Assembly (NCBI GenBank): GCA_021832085.1
Contig: JAKBLM010000014.1
Span: forward strand, 1 to 64,000
DNA: 64,000 nt
From: Acidobacteriota bacterium
Lineage (GTDB): Bacteria > Acidobacteriota > Terriglobia > Acidiferrales > UBA7541
Direction of reading: 5' to 3'
Under the pieces are notes generated by a model, which was not told the DNA's origin, did not search any database, and saw nothing but the letters and a program-made list of their open reading frames with translations. Below, piece after piece: positions 16,870 through 25,611 of the stretch. Made by a program: the position numbers and the translations under genes. How positions within the stretch are numbered: position 1 is the stretch's first letter; every line of letters begins with the position of its first letter.

Positions 16870-18708
16870 ATGACGCACTTTCAAAAAATGATGGGAGTCG
16901 CGGCAGCCGGTATTGTGCTCGCCGGGCTCAGTCTTGGAATTCACGCGGCGCCTGCAGGGCGCCATTTGGGGAACGCGATCAGGACCGGACGGGTGAGAAC
17001 CCGTCGTGCGTTCCAATTGGACGAATCGAAACCGCTGGCTTCGTATCCAGTGCCGGCCGCTCGCGCCGAATCCAGTTGGTGCGCCAGCCTTACCTGTGGA
17101 AGTTCTCCCGGAAATGCTGAGTGGCGCCAGGCGCCGGCGACGCCGGCACCAGTGATCAGCGCTGCGGGCGCGGCGGTGGAGCAGACCTCCCAGGGCACCC
17201 GGCCGGCGTTGTCCGTCCTTGATCGCTTCACAGGCTTGGGGATCGGATTCTTCGGGCCGCAGGGAGCGATGAGTCGCTCGAATCCCTCCGATAACAGCCT
17301 CGCGGTCGGCCCAAACGATATTGTTCAAATCGTGAATTCTGACTTCGCCGTATACACCAAGAAGGGAGCAAAGTACGCGAAAACGGGCAAGCCCATCTAC
17401 GGTCCAGTGCCCACAAACGAAATCTTTCACGGCTTCGGCGGACCCTGCGCCTCGAACAACGACGGCGACGCCGTCGTGCGCTACGATCAACTTGCTAACC
17501 GCTGGCTCTTCGTGTTGCCGGTGTTCCGACCCATTCCAGCCAGGACGCCGCACCGTAACGTCCCCCCTGCGCAATCCGGTCGCCCGGCCTTGCCCGGACT
17601 TCCTTCCGTTTCCGGTGCGCCCGTCGCTCCGCGCGAGCACCCGCCCACTGCGATCAGCTTTTTTGGCCCCGCCGTTCATGGAACCTACGCCGTGTGCTAT
17701 GCCGTGAGCACGACGTCCAACCCGCTTGGCAGCTATTATCGCTACGCATTTTCTCGGAAGCACTTTCCGGATTATCCCCGCCCGGCGGTTTGGCCCAACG
17801 GCTACTATGTGGCGACCAGCAGCGGAGATACCGTCATCCAGAAGCAGGTTTGCGTCGCCGATCGCTCCAGGATGCTGAAGGGCGAGCCAGCCACTGAGCA
17901 GTGCATAGTCATCAATGGCGTCAACTTCCTCAATCCCGCCGACATCGACGGCCGGACGCTTCCGCCTCCGGGCTCGCCCGAGTTGGTCTTCGCCGCCGGT
18001 GGCACTCAACTCAAAGGCATTTTCCGCAGCCATTCCATCTACTACTGGAAAGTCCACGTCGATTGGCGAAAGCCTTCTGAAACCTCTCTCGCCGGGCCGT
18101 TCCGCATTCCCGTTGCTCCGTACCACTATCTCTGCAACGGCCAATTGACCAGTTGCGTCCCCCAGCCGGGTACCGGCACCCACCTCGACGCCCAGGGCGA
18201 TAAGCTCATGCAACGCGTCGTCTACCGCAGGATCGACAACAAACAATGGATCGTCGCCGCGCAGTCGGTCGATACGAGCGCCGGCGGCGGTGGCGTCCGC
18301 TGGTACGAATTCGAGCTCAATAGCCACTTCGATCCCCGCCTCTACCAGGAGGGCACGTATGTCCCGGACGGCAATTTCCGCTGGATGCCCAGCATCGATA
18401 TCGATCGCGCGGGCGACATCGGCGTCGGCTACTCCTTCGGCGGACCGCACCATTTCGTCGGGCAGCGCTTCGCCGCCCGCAAGGCAAACGATCCCTTGGG
18501 CAAACTCACCTTCCACGAAAGCGTTTTGGTGCACGGCCAAGCCGCGCAAATCGTCGACGAACGTTGGGAGGACTACACCACTACCGCCATGGACCCGAGT
18601 AACGGCTGCACGTTTTGGTACGTCGGCGATTATCTGCGGAAGTACCAGCTCCACTACTCGACCGTGATCGGCGCTTTCCGCGTGCCTGGTTGCGAAGACC
18701 GCAAGTAA
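16870..18708 (+). CDS. secreted protein of unknown function
   Basis: The product has 612 residues. A signal peptide is evident (MTHFQKMMGVAAAGIVLAGL, then a cleavage-like AAPAG). After a Pro/Ala-rich linker comes a large soluble region with short repeated beta-like segments such as SDNSLAVGPNDIVQIVNSDF, GDAVVRYDQLANRWL, WPNGYYVATSS, SIDIDRAGDIGVGYSFGG and NGCTFWYVGDY. The order resembles a beta-propeller-like exported protein, but I cannot assign a family. Enzymatic residues are not evident. ATG 16870 is preceded by AGGAG; a GTG at 16867 is in frame. It faces the secretin gene tail to tail, so co-transcription is unlikely. Confidence 0.65.
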   Translation: MTHFQKMMGVAAAGIVLAGLSLGIHAAPAGRHLGNAIRTGRVRTRRAFQLDESKPLASYPVPAARAESSWCASLTCGSSPGNAEWRQAPATPAPVISAAGAAVEQTSQGTRPALSVLDRFTGLGIGFFGPQGAMSRSNPSDNSLAVGPNDIVQIVNSDFAVYTKKGAKYAKTGKPIYGPVPTNEIFHGFGGPCASNNDGDAVVRYDQLANRWLFVLPVFRPIPARTPHRNVPPAQSGRPALPGLPSVSGAPVAPREHPPTAISFFGPAVHGTYAVCYAVSTTSNPLGSYYRYAFSRKHFPDYPRPAVWPNGYYVATSSGDTVIQKQVCVADRSRMLKGEPATEQCIVINGVNFLNPADIDGRTLPPPGSPELVFAAGGTQLKGIFRSHSIYYWKVHVDWRKPSETSLAGPFRIPVAPYHYLCNGQLTSCVPQPGTGTHLDAQGDKLMQRVVYRRIDNKQWIVAAQSVDTSAGGGGVRWYEFELNSHFDPRLYQEGTYVPDGNFRWMPSIDIDRAGDIGVGYSFGGPHHFVGQRFAARKANDPLGKLTFHESVLVHGQAAQIVDERWEDYTTTAMDPSNGCTFWYVGDYLRKYQLHYSTVIGAFRVPGCEDRK

Positions 18709-18901
18709 GCGGAGGGGCGGCGTCCTCGTTCCCTTTGGTTTCCGAGCGAACGCCACCCTTTTCCCATTGGCTTCAAATGGACCACTGGCGGCCACGACGC
18801 GAAAAAATACTGGCGTGAGCACTGGTGGCGGCAACGCTGAGACGTGCGGGCAATCGGCCCGAACATTCTCCGCCGCGTGATGATGGGTTTGACCGCCGGA
18901 G

Positions 18902-21742
18902 CTACGGCTGTGGCAGGCCGATGCCGGCGTAGAAGGTTTCCGATTTCCGCACGGGTTTCCGAATGAGCCGCGGCCGCACGACAATCACCAGCTCCTCTTT
19001 CTGGTTCTGGCGATTGCGGGCGGCCAGGGCGGCAAAGCCAGGCCAGCCGGTGAGCGAAAGCGATTCCTGCGGCTGCAGGAAACTAACCAACATCGTTGGC
19101 TGCCCCTCCTTCACGCGGGCGGTTTGCTCGATGGTGCGGTTGGTTAGGACTGGAATACCGTTGAAATCCTGCGGGGTGAGACCGCGGATTTGCACCTTCA
19201 TCTTCAGCGTCACGCTGCCGTCGGGATGCATGCGCGGTGTCACGGTCACCTTCAGGCCCAGGTCCACGAACTGGAAATTGGGATACGGCGTGAGCGCCCC
19301 CGGGACCCCGGAAATCAAGGTGATGTTGTTCAGAATGACGGAGACGGTGTTGTCCGCCTGATTGGCGACGGCCAGATCCGGCCGCCCGTCCTTATCGAAA
19401 TCGTCGGTCACCATCGCGTCGGGCGTGTTGCCGGTTTGGATGTCGATTCGGCCCCCGAAACTCCCCGTGCCGCTGTTGACGAAGATCGAGACGGTATTGT
19501 CAGTCTGGTTGAGCACCGCCAGATCGGGAAAGCCGTCGAGGTTGAAGTCGGCCGCGACGATCGCTACCGGATCGTTCCCGGTAGCGTAATCGATTTTCGG
19601 CTGGAAGGTGCCGTTGCCGTTGCCGAAGAGAATCGAGACGGTGTTGGCCGTCGCGTTCGTCACGGCCAGATCGGTGTTGCCGTCGCCGTTGAGGTCGGTG
19701 ACGACGATGGCATCGGGCATGGTGCCGGTGGGGAAGGTGCCGCCACGGCTGAAGGTCCCGTCGCCCAATCCGTTCAGGATCAGCACGTTGTTGTCGCCCT
19801 GATCAACCACGGCAAGATCGATCTTTCCGTCGCCGTTGAAATCGCCGGTGGCCAGGGCCACAGGAGTGCTGCCCACGGGCAGGTCGAGTGGCCCCTCGAA
19901 CGTGCCGTCGCCCTTGCCGAGCAGGATTGAGACGGTGTTGGCGGCACTGCTGGCGACGGCCAAGTCGGGCTTTCCGTCGCCGTTGAAATCGGCGCTGACG
20001 ATGGCCACGGGATCCTTGGCCACATGGATCTCCTGGAGCAGCGAGAAGGTGCCGTCGCCGTTCCCCCCCAGGACTGTCACGGTGCCCGCGTCCCGGCTCA
20101 CCACCGCCAGATCCTGCTTGCCGTTTCCGCTGAAATCGCCTGCCACGAGCGCTACCGGCCCCGCGGGAACGGGAATCACTTGGCCGGTCGTGAACGAGCC
20201 CGATCCGTCGTTCAACAGGATCGAGACGGTGTTGTCGCCTTCGTTCGCCACGGCCAGGTCGGGATAGCCGTCGCCGTTGAAATCCGCGCTGGCGATTGCC
20301 GCGGGCTTCGAACCGACCGGGTAATCGCTCCGCGGAAAATTGGGGCTGGTCACTTGAGGAACCACTGCCGGCGGGGTCAGGCTGCCCGAGTAAGAAGCGA
20401 GCGTCACTGGGTAGCGGTCCCCGACGAAGAGCGTTGCCGGCTCGCCATCTTCGGCGCGGAGCAGCATCTGCTGCCCGCTCTGCACCAGATTCAGCGTCTC
20501 GCTTAGTTGCGCCACCGCTCCCGGCAGTGTGGCCAGGAAGGTCGTCTTGCCCCCGCCGAAGGCCACCAGCGGTGGCAGCAAGCTAGCCGCACTCAATTGC
20601 CCAGCCCCCAGCAGAGCTTCCACCTGGCTCGTCGGCAGCCCGGAAATCGCCGAGGGCTGGCCGAAGATCTGCGTGATCACATCGATCAACCCCGCGAAGG
20701 ATTGCTGCGCCTCCTCGATCTGCGTCGGGCTGATCGTGTATATCTGTGCCGAGGTCGGTGGAGTGATGCCGATTTGCTGGGCGAGGTTCCGGTTCACCTC
20801 CAGAATGTCGAGTTGCAGCAGAAGCTCGCCCCTCGGCTGCTCGATCTCATGAATCAACGCCGTGGCCAGCGCTACCTTGTTGGGCGTTCCGCGCAGCGTG
20901 AGCGTGTGTGTGGTCGTGTCCAGTTGCGTGCGGTCGATCTCCGCTATGCTGCGGACGATCCGTGCCGTGTTCTCCATCCCGCTCTGGGTCTGGTTTGCCC
21001 CCAGCAGCACCGTCCGCACGATCGAGGGCGCGTACTCGCGCACCTTGGCCGGCGTGTTCGCCGTCACGAAAAAGAGCCGCGGCGTCAGCGGCCGCCAAAA
21101 TGTCCCGGTCATTTCCGCCAGCAGGCGCATCGCGGTGAAAAAGCTCACGCCGCTCACGTGAAAGCGGATGATCTGGTGCGGCATCTGCGGATCGAAAGCC
21201 GCCGCCACGCCGAATTGCCGCGCAATTTCCTGGTAAGCTCCCTCCGTGTCGCCCCGGTAATCGATGGTGCGCTTGCCCGGCTCCGGCTGCAGTTCGGGCA
21301 CCTGCGGCGCGGATCCCGATTCGATGGACGGGCGCCGCGCCAGCATCTGGTCGATCTCCATCAGCCGCTGGCGAGCCACCCCGTAGGTGGGCTCGAGCGT
21401 CAATGCCACCTGCAGTTTTTGCCGGGCCACCTGCAGATGTCCGGCGGCAGCGTCGCTTTCCGCATCGTAGACGCGCGCCTGCACCAGATGGAATTTTGCG
21501 AGGGCTTGCCGCAGACGATAGCTTTTGTTTTGCGGCCAGTTGTGCTCCGCCAGGCTATACAGGCTGAAGGCCAGCGTCCATTCGCCCTTCTTTTCCGCGA
21601 TCCGGCCCGAGCGGAATTCGCGCCGCGCCCGCTCCATTGCCGCGGCGGAAGGCCGGCCCGCAGTCGGCTTTTTCTGGCCGGCGAAAGCGGTCAGCCCGAA
21701 CAGGAATATGGCTATCAGACCGAGGACGAAGCCGTGCCGCAT
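18902..21742 (-). CDS. PilQ/GspD-like secretin interrupted by a seven-repeat FG-GAP/VCBS domain
   Basis: The product has 946 residues, with a signal peptide (1-21) and TPR-like helices (about 30-135). Then come an STN/secretin N-type region (about 158-228), an N-domain and the first half of a secretin domain (about 240-450, with LLLQLDILEVNRNLAQQIGI and EDGEPATLFVGDRYPVTLAS). The second half resumes at about 820 with FQFVDLGLKVTVTPRMHPDG, GIPVLTNRTIEQTARVKEGQ and EELVIVVRPRLIRK. Between these halves, about 471-813, are seven FG-GAP/VCBS units of exactly 49 residues, with calcium-loop motifs such as DFNGDGYPDLAV. Secretins are outer-membrane gates for type II/III secretion or type IV pili. The split point matches a variable surface loop of the family, so the fold can probably still form. 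No pilus or secretion genes are adjacent. Confidence 0.88.
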   Translation of the reverse strand: MRHGFVLGLIAIFLFGLTAFAGQKKPTAGRPSAAAMERARREFRSGRIAEKKGEWTLAFSLYSLAEHNWPQNKSYRLRQALAKFHLVQARVYDAESDAAAGHLQVARQKLQVALTLEPTYGVARQRLMEIDQMLARRPSIESGSAPQVPELQPEPGKRTIDYRGDTEGAYQEIARQFGVAAAFDPQMPHQIIRFHVSGVSFFTAMRLLAEMTGTFWRPLTPRLFFVTANTPAKVREYAPSIVRTVLLGANQTQSGMENTARIVRSIAEIDRTQLDTTTHTLTLRGTPNKVALATALIHEIEQPRGELLLQLDILEVNRNLAQQIGITPPTSAQIYTISPTQIEEAQQSFAGLIDVITQIFGQPSAISGLPTSQVEALLGAGQLSAASLLPPLVAFGGGKTTFLATLPGAVAQLSETLNLVQSGQQMLLRAEDGEPATLFVGDRYPVTLASYSGSLTPPAVVPQVTSPNFPRSDYPVGSKPAAIASADFNGDGYPDLAVANEGDNTVSILLNDGSGSFTTGQVIPVPAGPVALVAGDFSGNGKQDLAVVSRDAGTVTVLGGNGDGTFSLLQEIHVAKDPVAIVSADFNGDGKPDLAVASSAANTVSILLGKGDGTFEGPLDLPVGSTPVALATGDFNGDGKIDLAVVDQGDNNVLILNGLGDGTFSRGGTFPTGTMPDAIVVTDLNGDGNTDLAVTNATANTVSILFGNGNGTFQPKIDYATGNDPVAIVAADFNLDGFPDLAVLNQTDNTVSIFVNSGTGSFGGRIDIQTGNTPDAMVTDDFDKDGRPDLAVANQADNTVSVILNNITLISGVPGALTPYPNFQFVDLGLKVTVTPRMHPDGSVTLKMKVQIRGLTPQDFNGIPVLTNRTIEQTARVKEGQPTMLVSFLQPQESLSLTGWPGFAALAARNRQNQKEELVIVVRPRLIRKPVRKSETFYAGIGLPQP
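19304..20332 (-). repeat. seven in-frame tandem repeats of 147 bp (FG-GAP/VCBS units)
   Basis: The calcium-loop motif of each unit falls at residues 487, 536, 585, 634, 683, 732 and 781 of the secretin gene product, an exact 49-residue (147-bp) period. The units diverge: the motif reads DFNGDGYPD, DFSGNGKQD, DFNGDGKPD, DFNGDGKID, DLNGDGNTD, DFNLDGFPD and DFDKDGRPD. Seven FG-GAP units is the number needed for a closed seven-bladed beta-propeller, as in integrin alpha subunits. Divergence shows the array is old and not an assembly duplication. Confidence 0.9.
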
Positions 21743-22006
21743 AAATGCTGACTATTCTATCAGGCCGGTCACGTCCCGTTAGGGCAGGTCCGTGCCCGGG
21801 TTCCTTCCTGGACCGTGTCTTGACCGTGGCCCGAAGGGATGCCCAAGCTCAGACCGTTTTAGTCGGATATTGTGGCTTTGCTCCCTTGCCATGGCGTGTC
21901 CGTGGTGCCTGTTTTAAACTTGAGGATCCCCGGGACGAGGTCCGAACCCCGCGGGGCAGGCTGGTTTTCTTTGCTTTTCGAGCTCAGCGACGCAGGAGGG
22001 AATCCC

Positions 22007-22372
22007 ATGGCCCCGGAAGATAACGCTAAGCTCAAACCGGTGGATGTGAAGGTGCACGTTTCGAACGGGGCGGGCGTGGACATCGTCTGGGCCGACGGCC
22101 ACCTCAGCCACTACGACTTTCCCTACCTGCGCGACCATTGCCCGTGCGCCGTCTGCGAGGACGAGCGCGGCCGGCCTTCGGCCGGCGAGCCGTCGCCATT
22201 GCCGCTCTACAAGCCGCGCGTGACCGCCCGCGCTGCCTCCGCCGTCGGTCACTACGCGCTCCAGTTCGATTTCTCCGACGGCCATGCCACCGGCATTTTT
22301 AGCTTCGATCTGCTGCGCGATCTTTGCCCTTGCGACGTATGCCAGGCAGCCCGTGACGCGCACAAAAATTAG
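22007..22372 (+). CDS. DUF971 (GBBH-like N-terminal) protein
   Basis: This 121-residue protein contains the DUF971 pattern: VDIVWADGHLSHYDFPYLRD, then HCPCAVCEDE and a C-terminal LCPCDVCQ. This domain is also the N-terminus of gamma-butyrobetaine hydroxylase and appears alone in bacteria near iron-sulfur or molybdenum enzymes; its precise role is unsettled. The paired CPC..C cysteine motifs suggest metal binding. ATG 22007 was chosen because AGGAGGG lies 7 bases upstream; longer in-frame starts lack this. It is followed by a 296-bp gap with a promoter. Confidence 0.85.
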   Translation: MAPEDNAKLKPVDVKVHVSNGAGVDIVWADGHLSHYDFPYLRDHCPCAVCEDERGRPSAGEPSPLPLYKPRVTARAASAVGHYALQFDFSDGHATGIFSFDLLRDLCPCDVCQAARDAHKN

Positions 22373-22620
22373 CCCGAGCGAGCATTTCGCCCCCATCTGG
22401 TGCGTCGCTGGGTCCTTGCCCCCTGTAGCGCACCCGCAGGAGAGTTCTTTTCGGCTCCGCTCCGCGCAAGTCGCTGCCACATTCTTAACGAAACTCCCTG
22501 CATGCCAAGCGAGTTGTGGCTTCCGCCACGCCATAAGCTCCGGTAGGTCCACGAGGCTTTCGCCCCGAAGAACTCCCCTCCCGCTGCGCTTCCCGCACAT
22601 TCCGAGCCGCGCGGTGGGCT

Positions 22621-22649
22621 TTGACAAGCCTTCCGTTTCGTCTTATCGT
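22621..22649 (+). promoter_or_regulatory. sigma-70-like promoter of the APC permease gene
   Basis: TTGACA at 22621-22626 and TATCGT at 22644-22649 are separated by 17 bp. The ATG at 22669 is about 12 bases after the expected start point. No Shine-Dalgarno sequence is visible in this very short leader. The rest of the gap 22373-22620 shows no gene. Confidence 0.5.
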
Positions 22650-22668
22650 CACACCGATTTAGTGTCCT

Positions 22669-24954
22669 ATGGCCTCCGGTTCGTATAGCCCCGAATCGCC
22701 GCGCTCAGCGCTGCGGCGTGTGCCCCAGGTGCTGGTGGCGACAACGGCGATGTTGTCGTTCATCTCCTACTGGCGCGCAGCTGCCGTGGTCTTGAACGAC
22801 TTGGCTTCCTCGGCCTACTACGCCGCCGGTGCGGCCGAGTCGTTTATCGGACCCACGGCGCCGTGGTTCGTGCTGGCCATCATGGTGTTCAGCTACGGCG
22901 TGCGGGCGATCTACATCGAGAGCTGCAGCATTTTCGTTCGCGGCGGCGTTTACCGGGTAGTCAAGGAAGCGATGGGCGGCACCATGGCGAAGATCTCCGT
23001 TTCCGCCCTGCTCTTCGACTATATCCTTACCGGCCCGATCAGCGCCGTGAGCGCCGGCCTCTACTTCGCGGCCGTGGTGAACGAGATCCTCTCGTACTTG
23101 CACGAGAGTGCGCGAGTGCCCATGGGCGGCACGGCAGTGGTCTTCGCCGCGGTGGTCACGATCTATTTCTGGTGGCAGAACGTCAAGGGCATACCGGAAT
23201 CGAGTGAGAAAGCGCTGCGCATCATGCAGCTCACCACGGTGATGGTGGTGATCCTGCTGGGCTGGAGCGGCTATACCATCTGGGTCCGCCATCCAAGCCT
23301 GCCGCCGGCGCCGGTGCCGCACAACGTCGTGCTCACCCACCATGCGATGGGCTGGCTGTGGGGCACGCACATTCCGCTGGCTATTTTCCCGCTCCTCGCC
23401 ATCTTCATCGGACTCGGCCATTCCGTGCTGGCGATGAGCGGCGAGGAGACGCTCGCCCAGGTCTACCGCGAGATCGAACATCCCAAGCTGCCGAACCTCA
23501 AGAAGACCGGCTTCATCATATTTGTCTACAGCTTCGTCTTCACTGGCATCGTTTCGGTGCTGGCGGCAATGATCATTCCCGACAACCAGATGCACAAGTA
23601 CCTGGACGACCTGATCGGCGGCCTGGCGATGAACCTGCAAGGTCCCTACCTGGCCCGGTTGATCTTTCAGGTGCTGGTGGTTATCGTCGGGGCGCTGATC
23701 CTTTCCGGCGCGGTCAACACCGCGATCGTCGGCTCAAACGGGGTGCTCAACCGGCTCTCGGAAGACGGGGTGCTGCCGGAATGGTTCCGGCGGCCGCACC
23801 CGCACTACGGCACCTCCTACCGCATTGTCAGTTCCATCGCGCTGCTGCAGCTGGCGGTGATCCTGTTCAGCGGCGGCAATTTCATACTGCTCGGCGAGCT
23901 GTACGCCTTCGGCGTGATTTGGAGCTTCACGATGAAGGGGATCGGGGTGCTGGTGCTCCGCTACCGCAAGGACGTGCATCGGGAATACAAAGTGCCGCCC
24001 AACATCACGGTCCGCGGCGTCGAAATCCCGATCGGGTTGGGCGCCATCACCCTTGGCTTGTTCACCATTGCCACTGTGAATCTGTTCACCAAGCCCACGG
24101 CGACGATCGCCGGCGTCAGCTTTACCTGTCTGCTGTTCGGTGTGTTCGTGGTGTCGGAGCGCAGGGGGCGCCACGGCCAGGCGGCGCACATTGAGCTGGA
24201 CGAATTCAATCTGGCGCAGCGACAGGAACTGACGATCGATGCGGTAGGGGCGCGGCCGGACAATTACCTGGTTCCGGTGGGCAATTATTACCATCTTCAC
24301 CATCTGGCCGCTGTGCTCGACCGCGTAAACCCGGCGCGCCGCGACGTCGTGGTGCTCCACATCCGGCTGTTGCGCCGAGCCGGATCGGGCGAGCACGAAC
24401 TTGCGCCCGACCAGCTCTTCACGCCGATCGAGCAGTACCTATTCACGAAATCTCTCGAAATTGCCGAGAAGAAGGGGAAGACAATCCACCTGGCCATGGT
24501 GATGGCCAACGACCTCTACGACGCGATGATGCGTGCCGCGCAGAATCTGCACTCCTCGGCGATCATCCTGGGCGACTCGACCAGGATTACCACCTCCGAG
24601 CAGGCGCGGCTCCTGGGCAGCGCCTGGGAATCGCTGCCCGATCCCAAGCCCCAACTCCGCCTCGAGATCTACTCGCGCACCGGCCGCGACGAAATCATCT
24701 ACCTCGGCCCGCATGCCCCCCGGCTTACGACCAAGGAAGTGGACCTGCTGCACAACGTATGGCTGCACCTCAGCGAGGCGCTCGCTCCCGAGGAATTGCA
24801 CCATCACGATATCGTCCATTTTGCCCTCGATGAGCTCCAGCGCCAGATGGAGACCGAAGGCCCCAAGCGTGTGCTCGATCGTCTTCGCGAGCACCTCGAG
24901 AGCACCCGCAAGCGCCGCGCCGCCGAGGGGCACGATAACTCTGACGAGCCCTAG
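22669..24954 (+). CDS. APC-superfamily permease with a soluble C-terminal domain
   Basis: This 761-residue protein has an amino-acid-permease-type membrane half (about 15-510, roughly 12 hydrophobic segments). It includes RRVPQVLVATTAMLSFISYW near the start, SYGVRAIYIES, a GHSVLAMSGEETLAQVYREI segment and GAVNTAIVGSNGVLNRLSED. The C-terminal 240 residues are soluble and resemble a universal-stress-protein-like fold (VLHIRLLRRAG, AEKKGKTIHLAMVMANDLYD, SSAIILGDSTR), as found in some large APC transporters. Substrate cannot be assigned. The tail is rich in charged residues. It is transcribed from its own promoter. Confidence 0.85.
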   Translation: MASGSYSPESPRSALRRVPQVLVATTAMLSFISYWRAAAVVLNDLASSAYYAAGAAESFIGPTAPWFVLAIMVFSYGVRAIYIESCSIFVRGGVYRVVKEAMGGTMAKISVSALLFDYILTGPISAVSAGLYFAAVVNEILSYLHESARVPMGGTAVVFAAVVTIYFWWQNVKGIPESSEKALRIMQLTTVMVVILLGWSGYTIWVRHPSLPPAPVPHNVVLTHHAMGWLWGTHIPLAIFPLLAIFIGLGHSVLAMSGEETLAQVYREIEHPKLPNLKKTGFIIFVYSFVFTGIVSVLAAMIIPDNQMHKYLDDLIGGLAMNLQGPYLARLIFQVLVVIVGALILSGAVNTAIVGSNGVLNRLSEDGVLPEWFRRPHPHYGTSYRIVSSIALLQLAVILFSGGNFILLGELYAFGVIWSFTMKGIGVLVLRYRKDVHREYKVPPNITVRGVEIPIGLGAITLGLFTIATVNLFTKPTATIAGVSFTCLLFGVFVVSERRGRHGQAAHIELDEFNLAQRQELTIDAVGARPDNYLVPVGNYYHLHHLAAVLDRVNPARRDVVVLHIRLLRRAGSGEHELAPDQLFTPIEQYLFTKSLEIAEKKGKTIHLAMVMANDLYDAMMRAAQNLHSSAIILGDSTRITTSEQARLLGSAWESLPDPKPQLRLEIYSRTGRDEIIYLGPHAPRLTTKEVDLLHNVWLHLSEALAPEELHHHDIVHFALDELQRQMETEGPKRVLDRLREHLESTRKRRAAEGHDNSDEP

Positions 24955-25114
24955 CTCGCCTTTTGCGCCAGCCACGGCTCGCCCGTCACGCGGCCCAGCA
25001 CACGCAATCCTCGGATCCCAAGCGCAGCCAAAGGGTGCCTCGGCACGCCGCGAGGCATTCCTCGACCGGAAAGCCGTATTGCTGAAAGGGAGAGAGCGCC
25101 GGGAGATAAGCGGC

Positions 25115-25486
25115 CTAACGCAGAATGCTGGCCGTGGCCAGCGCCGCGCCCACCAGGCCCCGCACAACGAGCACTCCGCCGACCACTAGCAGCATGAGCC
25201 TGGCGTTTCCGAGCGCCACCCACATCATCGCGATCATCACCGCCCCGGCCAGCACCAGCGAGCCGCTGCGCACCCACTGCAGCGCTCGCACCAGCGGCCG
25301 GTCGTATTGCCACCGCCGCACCCACGTGCGCCAGCCCCAGATGATCAGCAGCGCGCCCACCACAATCCACCATGCCAGCTCGCGTGGTGGTTGGAATCGC
25401 CCGTTCAAGGCGAGGAAAACGAGCAACACGCCAAGCACCAACATGACCAGCTCGTAAAGCACTTGGGTAAATCGCGTGGTATTCAC
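25115..25486 (-). CDS. small integral membrane protein of unknown function
   Basis: This 123-residue protein has about three or four hydrophobic segments: VLYELVMLVLGVLLVFLAL, LAWWIVVGALLIIWGW, SLVLAGAVMIAMMWVAL and LMLLVVGGVLVVRGL. No known family is recognised. GTG 25486 was chosen because it opens just before the first membrane segment; upstream in-frame starts would add an arginine-rich leader that overlaps the divergent thioredoxin reductase leader. It shares a short divergent region with trxB. Confidence 0.6.
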   Translation of the reverse strand: MNTTRFTQVLYELVMLVLGVLLVFLALNGRFQPPRELAWWIVVGALLIIWGWRTWVRRWQYDRPLVRALQWVRSGSLVLAGAVMIAMMWVALGNARLMLLVVGGVLVVRGLVGAALATASILR

Positions 25487-25611
25487 CCGGCCATTATGCC
25501 GATACCGGCGCACAAAGCAAGGGCCGGATTGTTCTCCTGCCCGCCGTGCTACAATTTTCGGGCTCTGCCGAAGCGTTCCGGCGGCCGATTCCATGGAAAG
25601 AGCTTGAGACC

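Noticed and set aside
20507..21751. Long plus-strand open frame opposite the secretin gene
   Set aside because: Composition is Arg/Gln-rich and no domain is seen; it is the shadow of a GC-rich coding strand.
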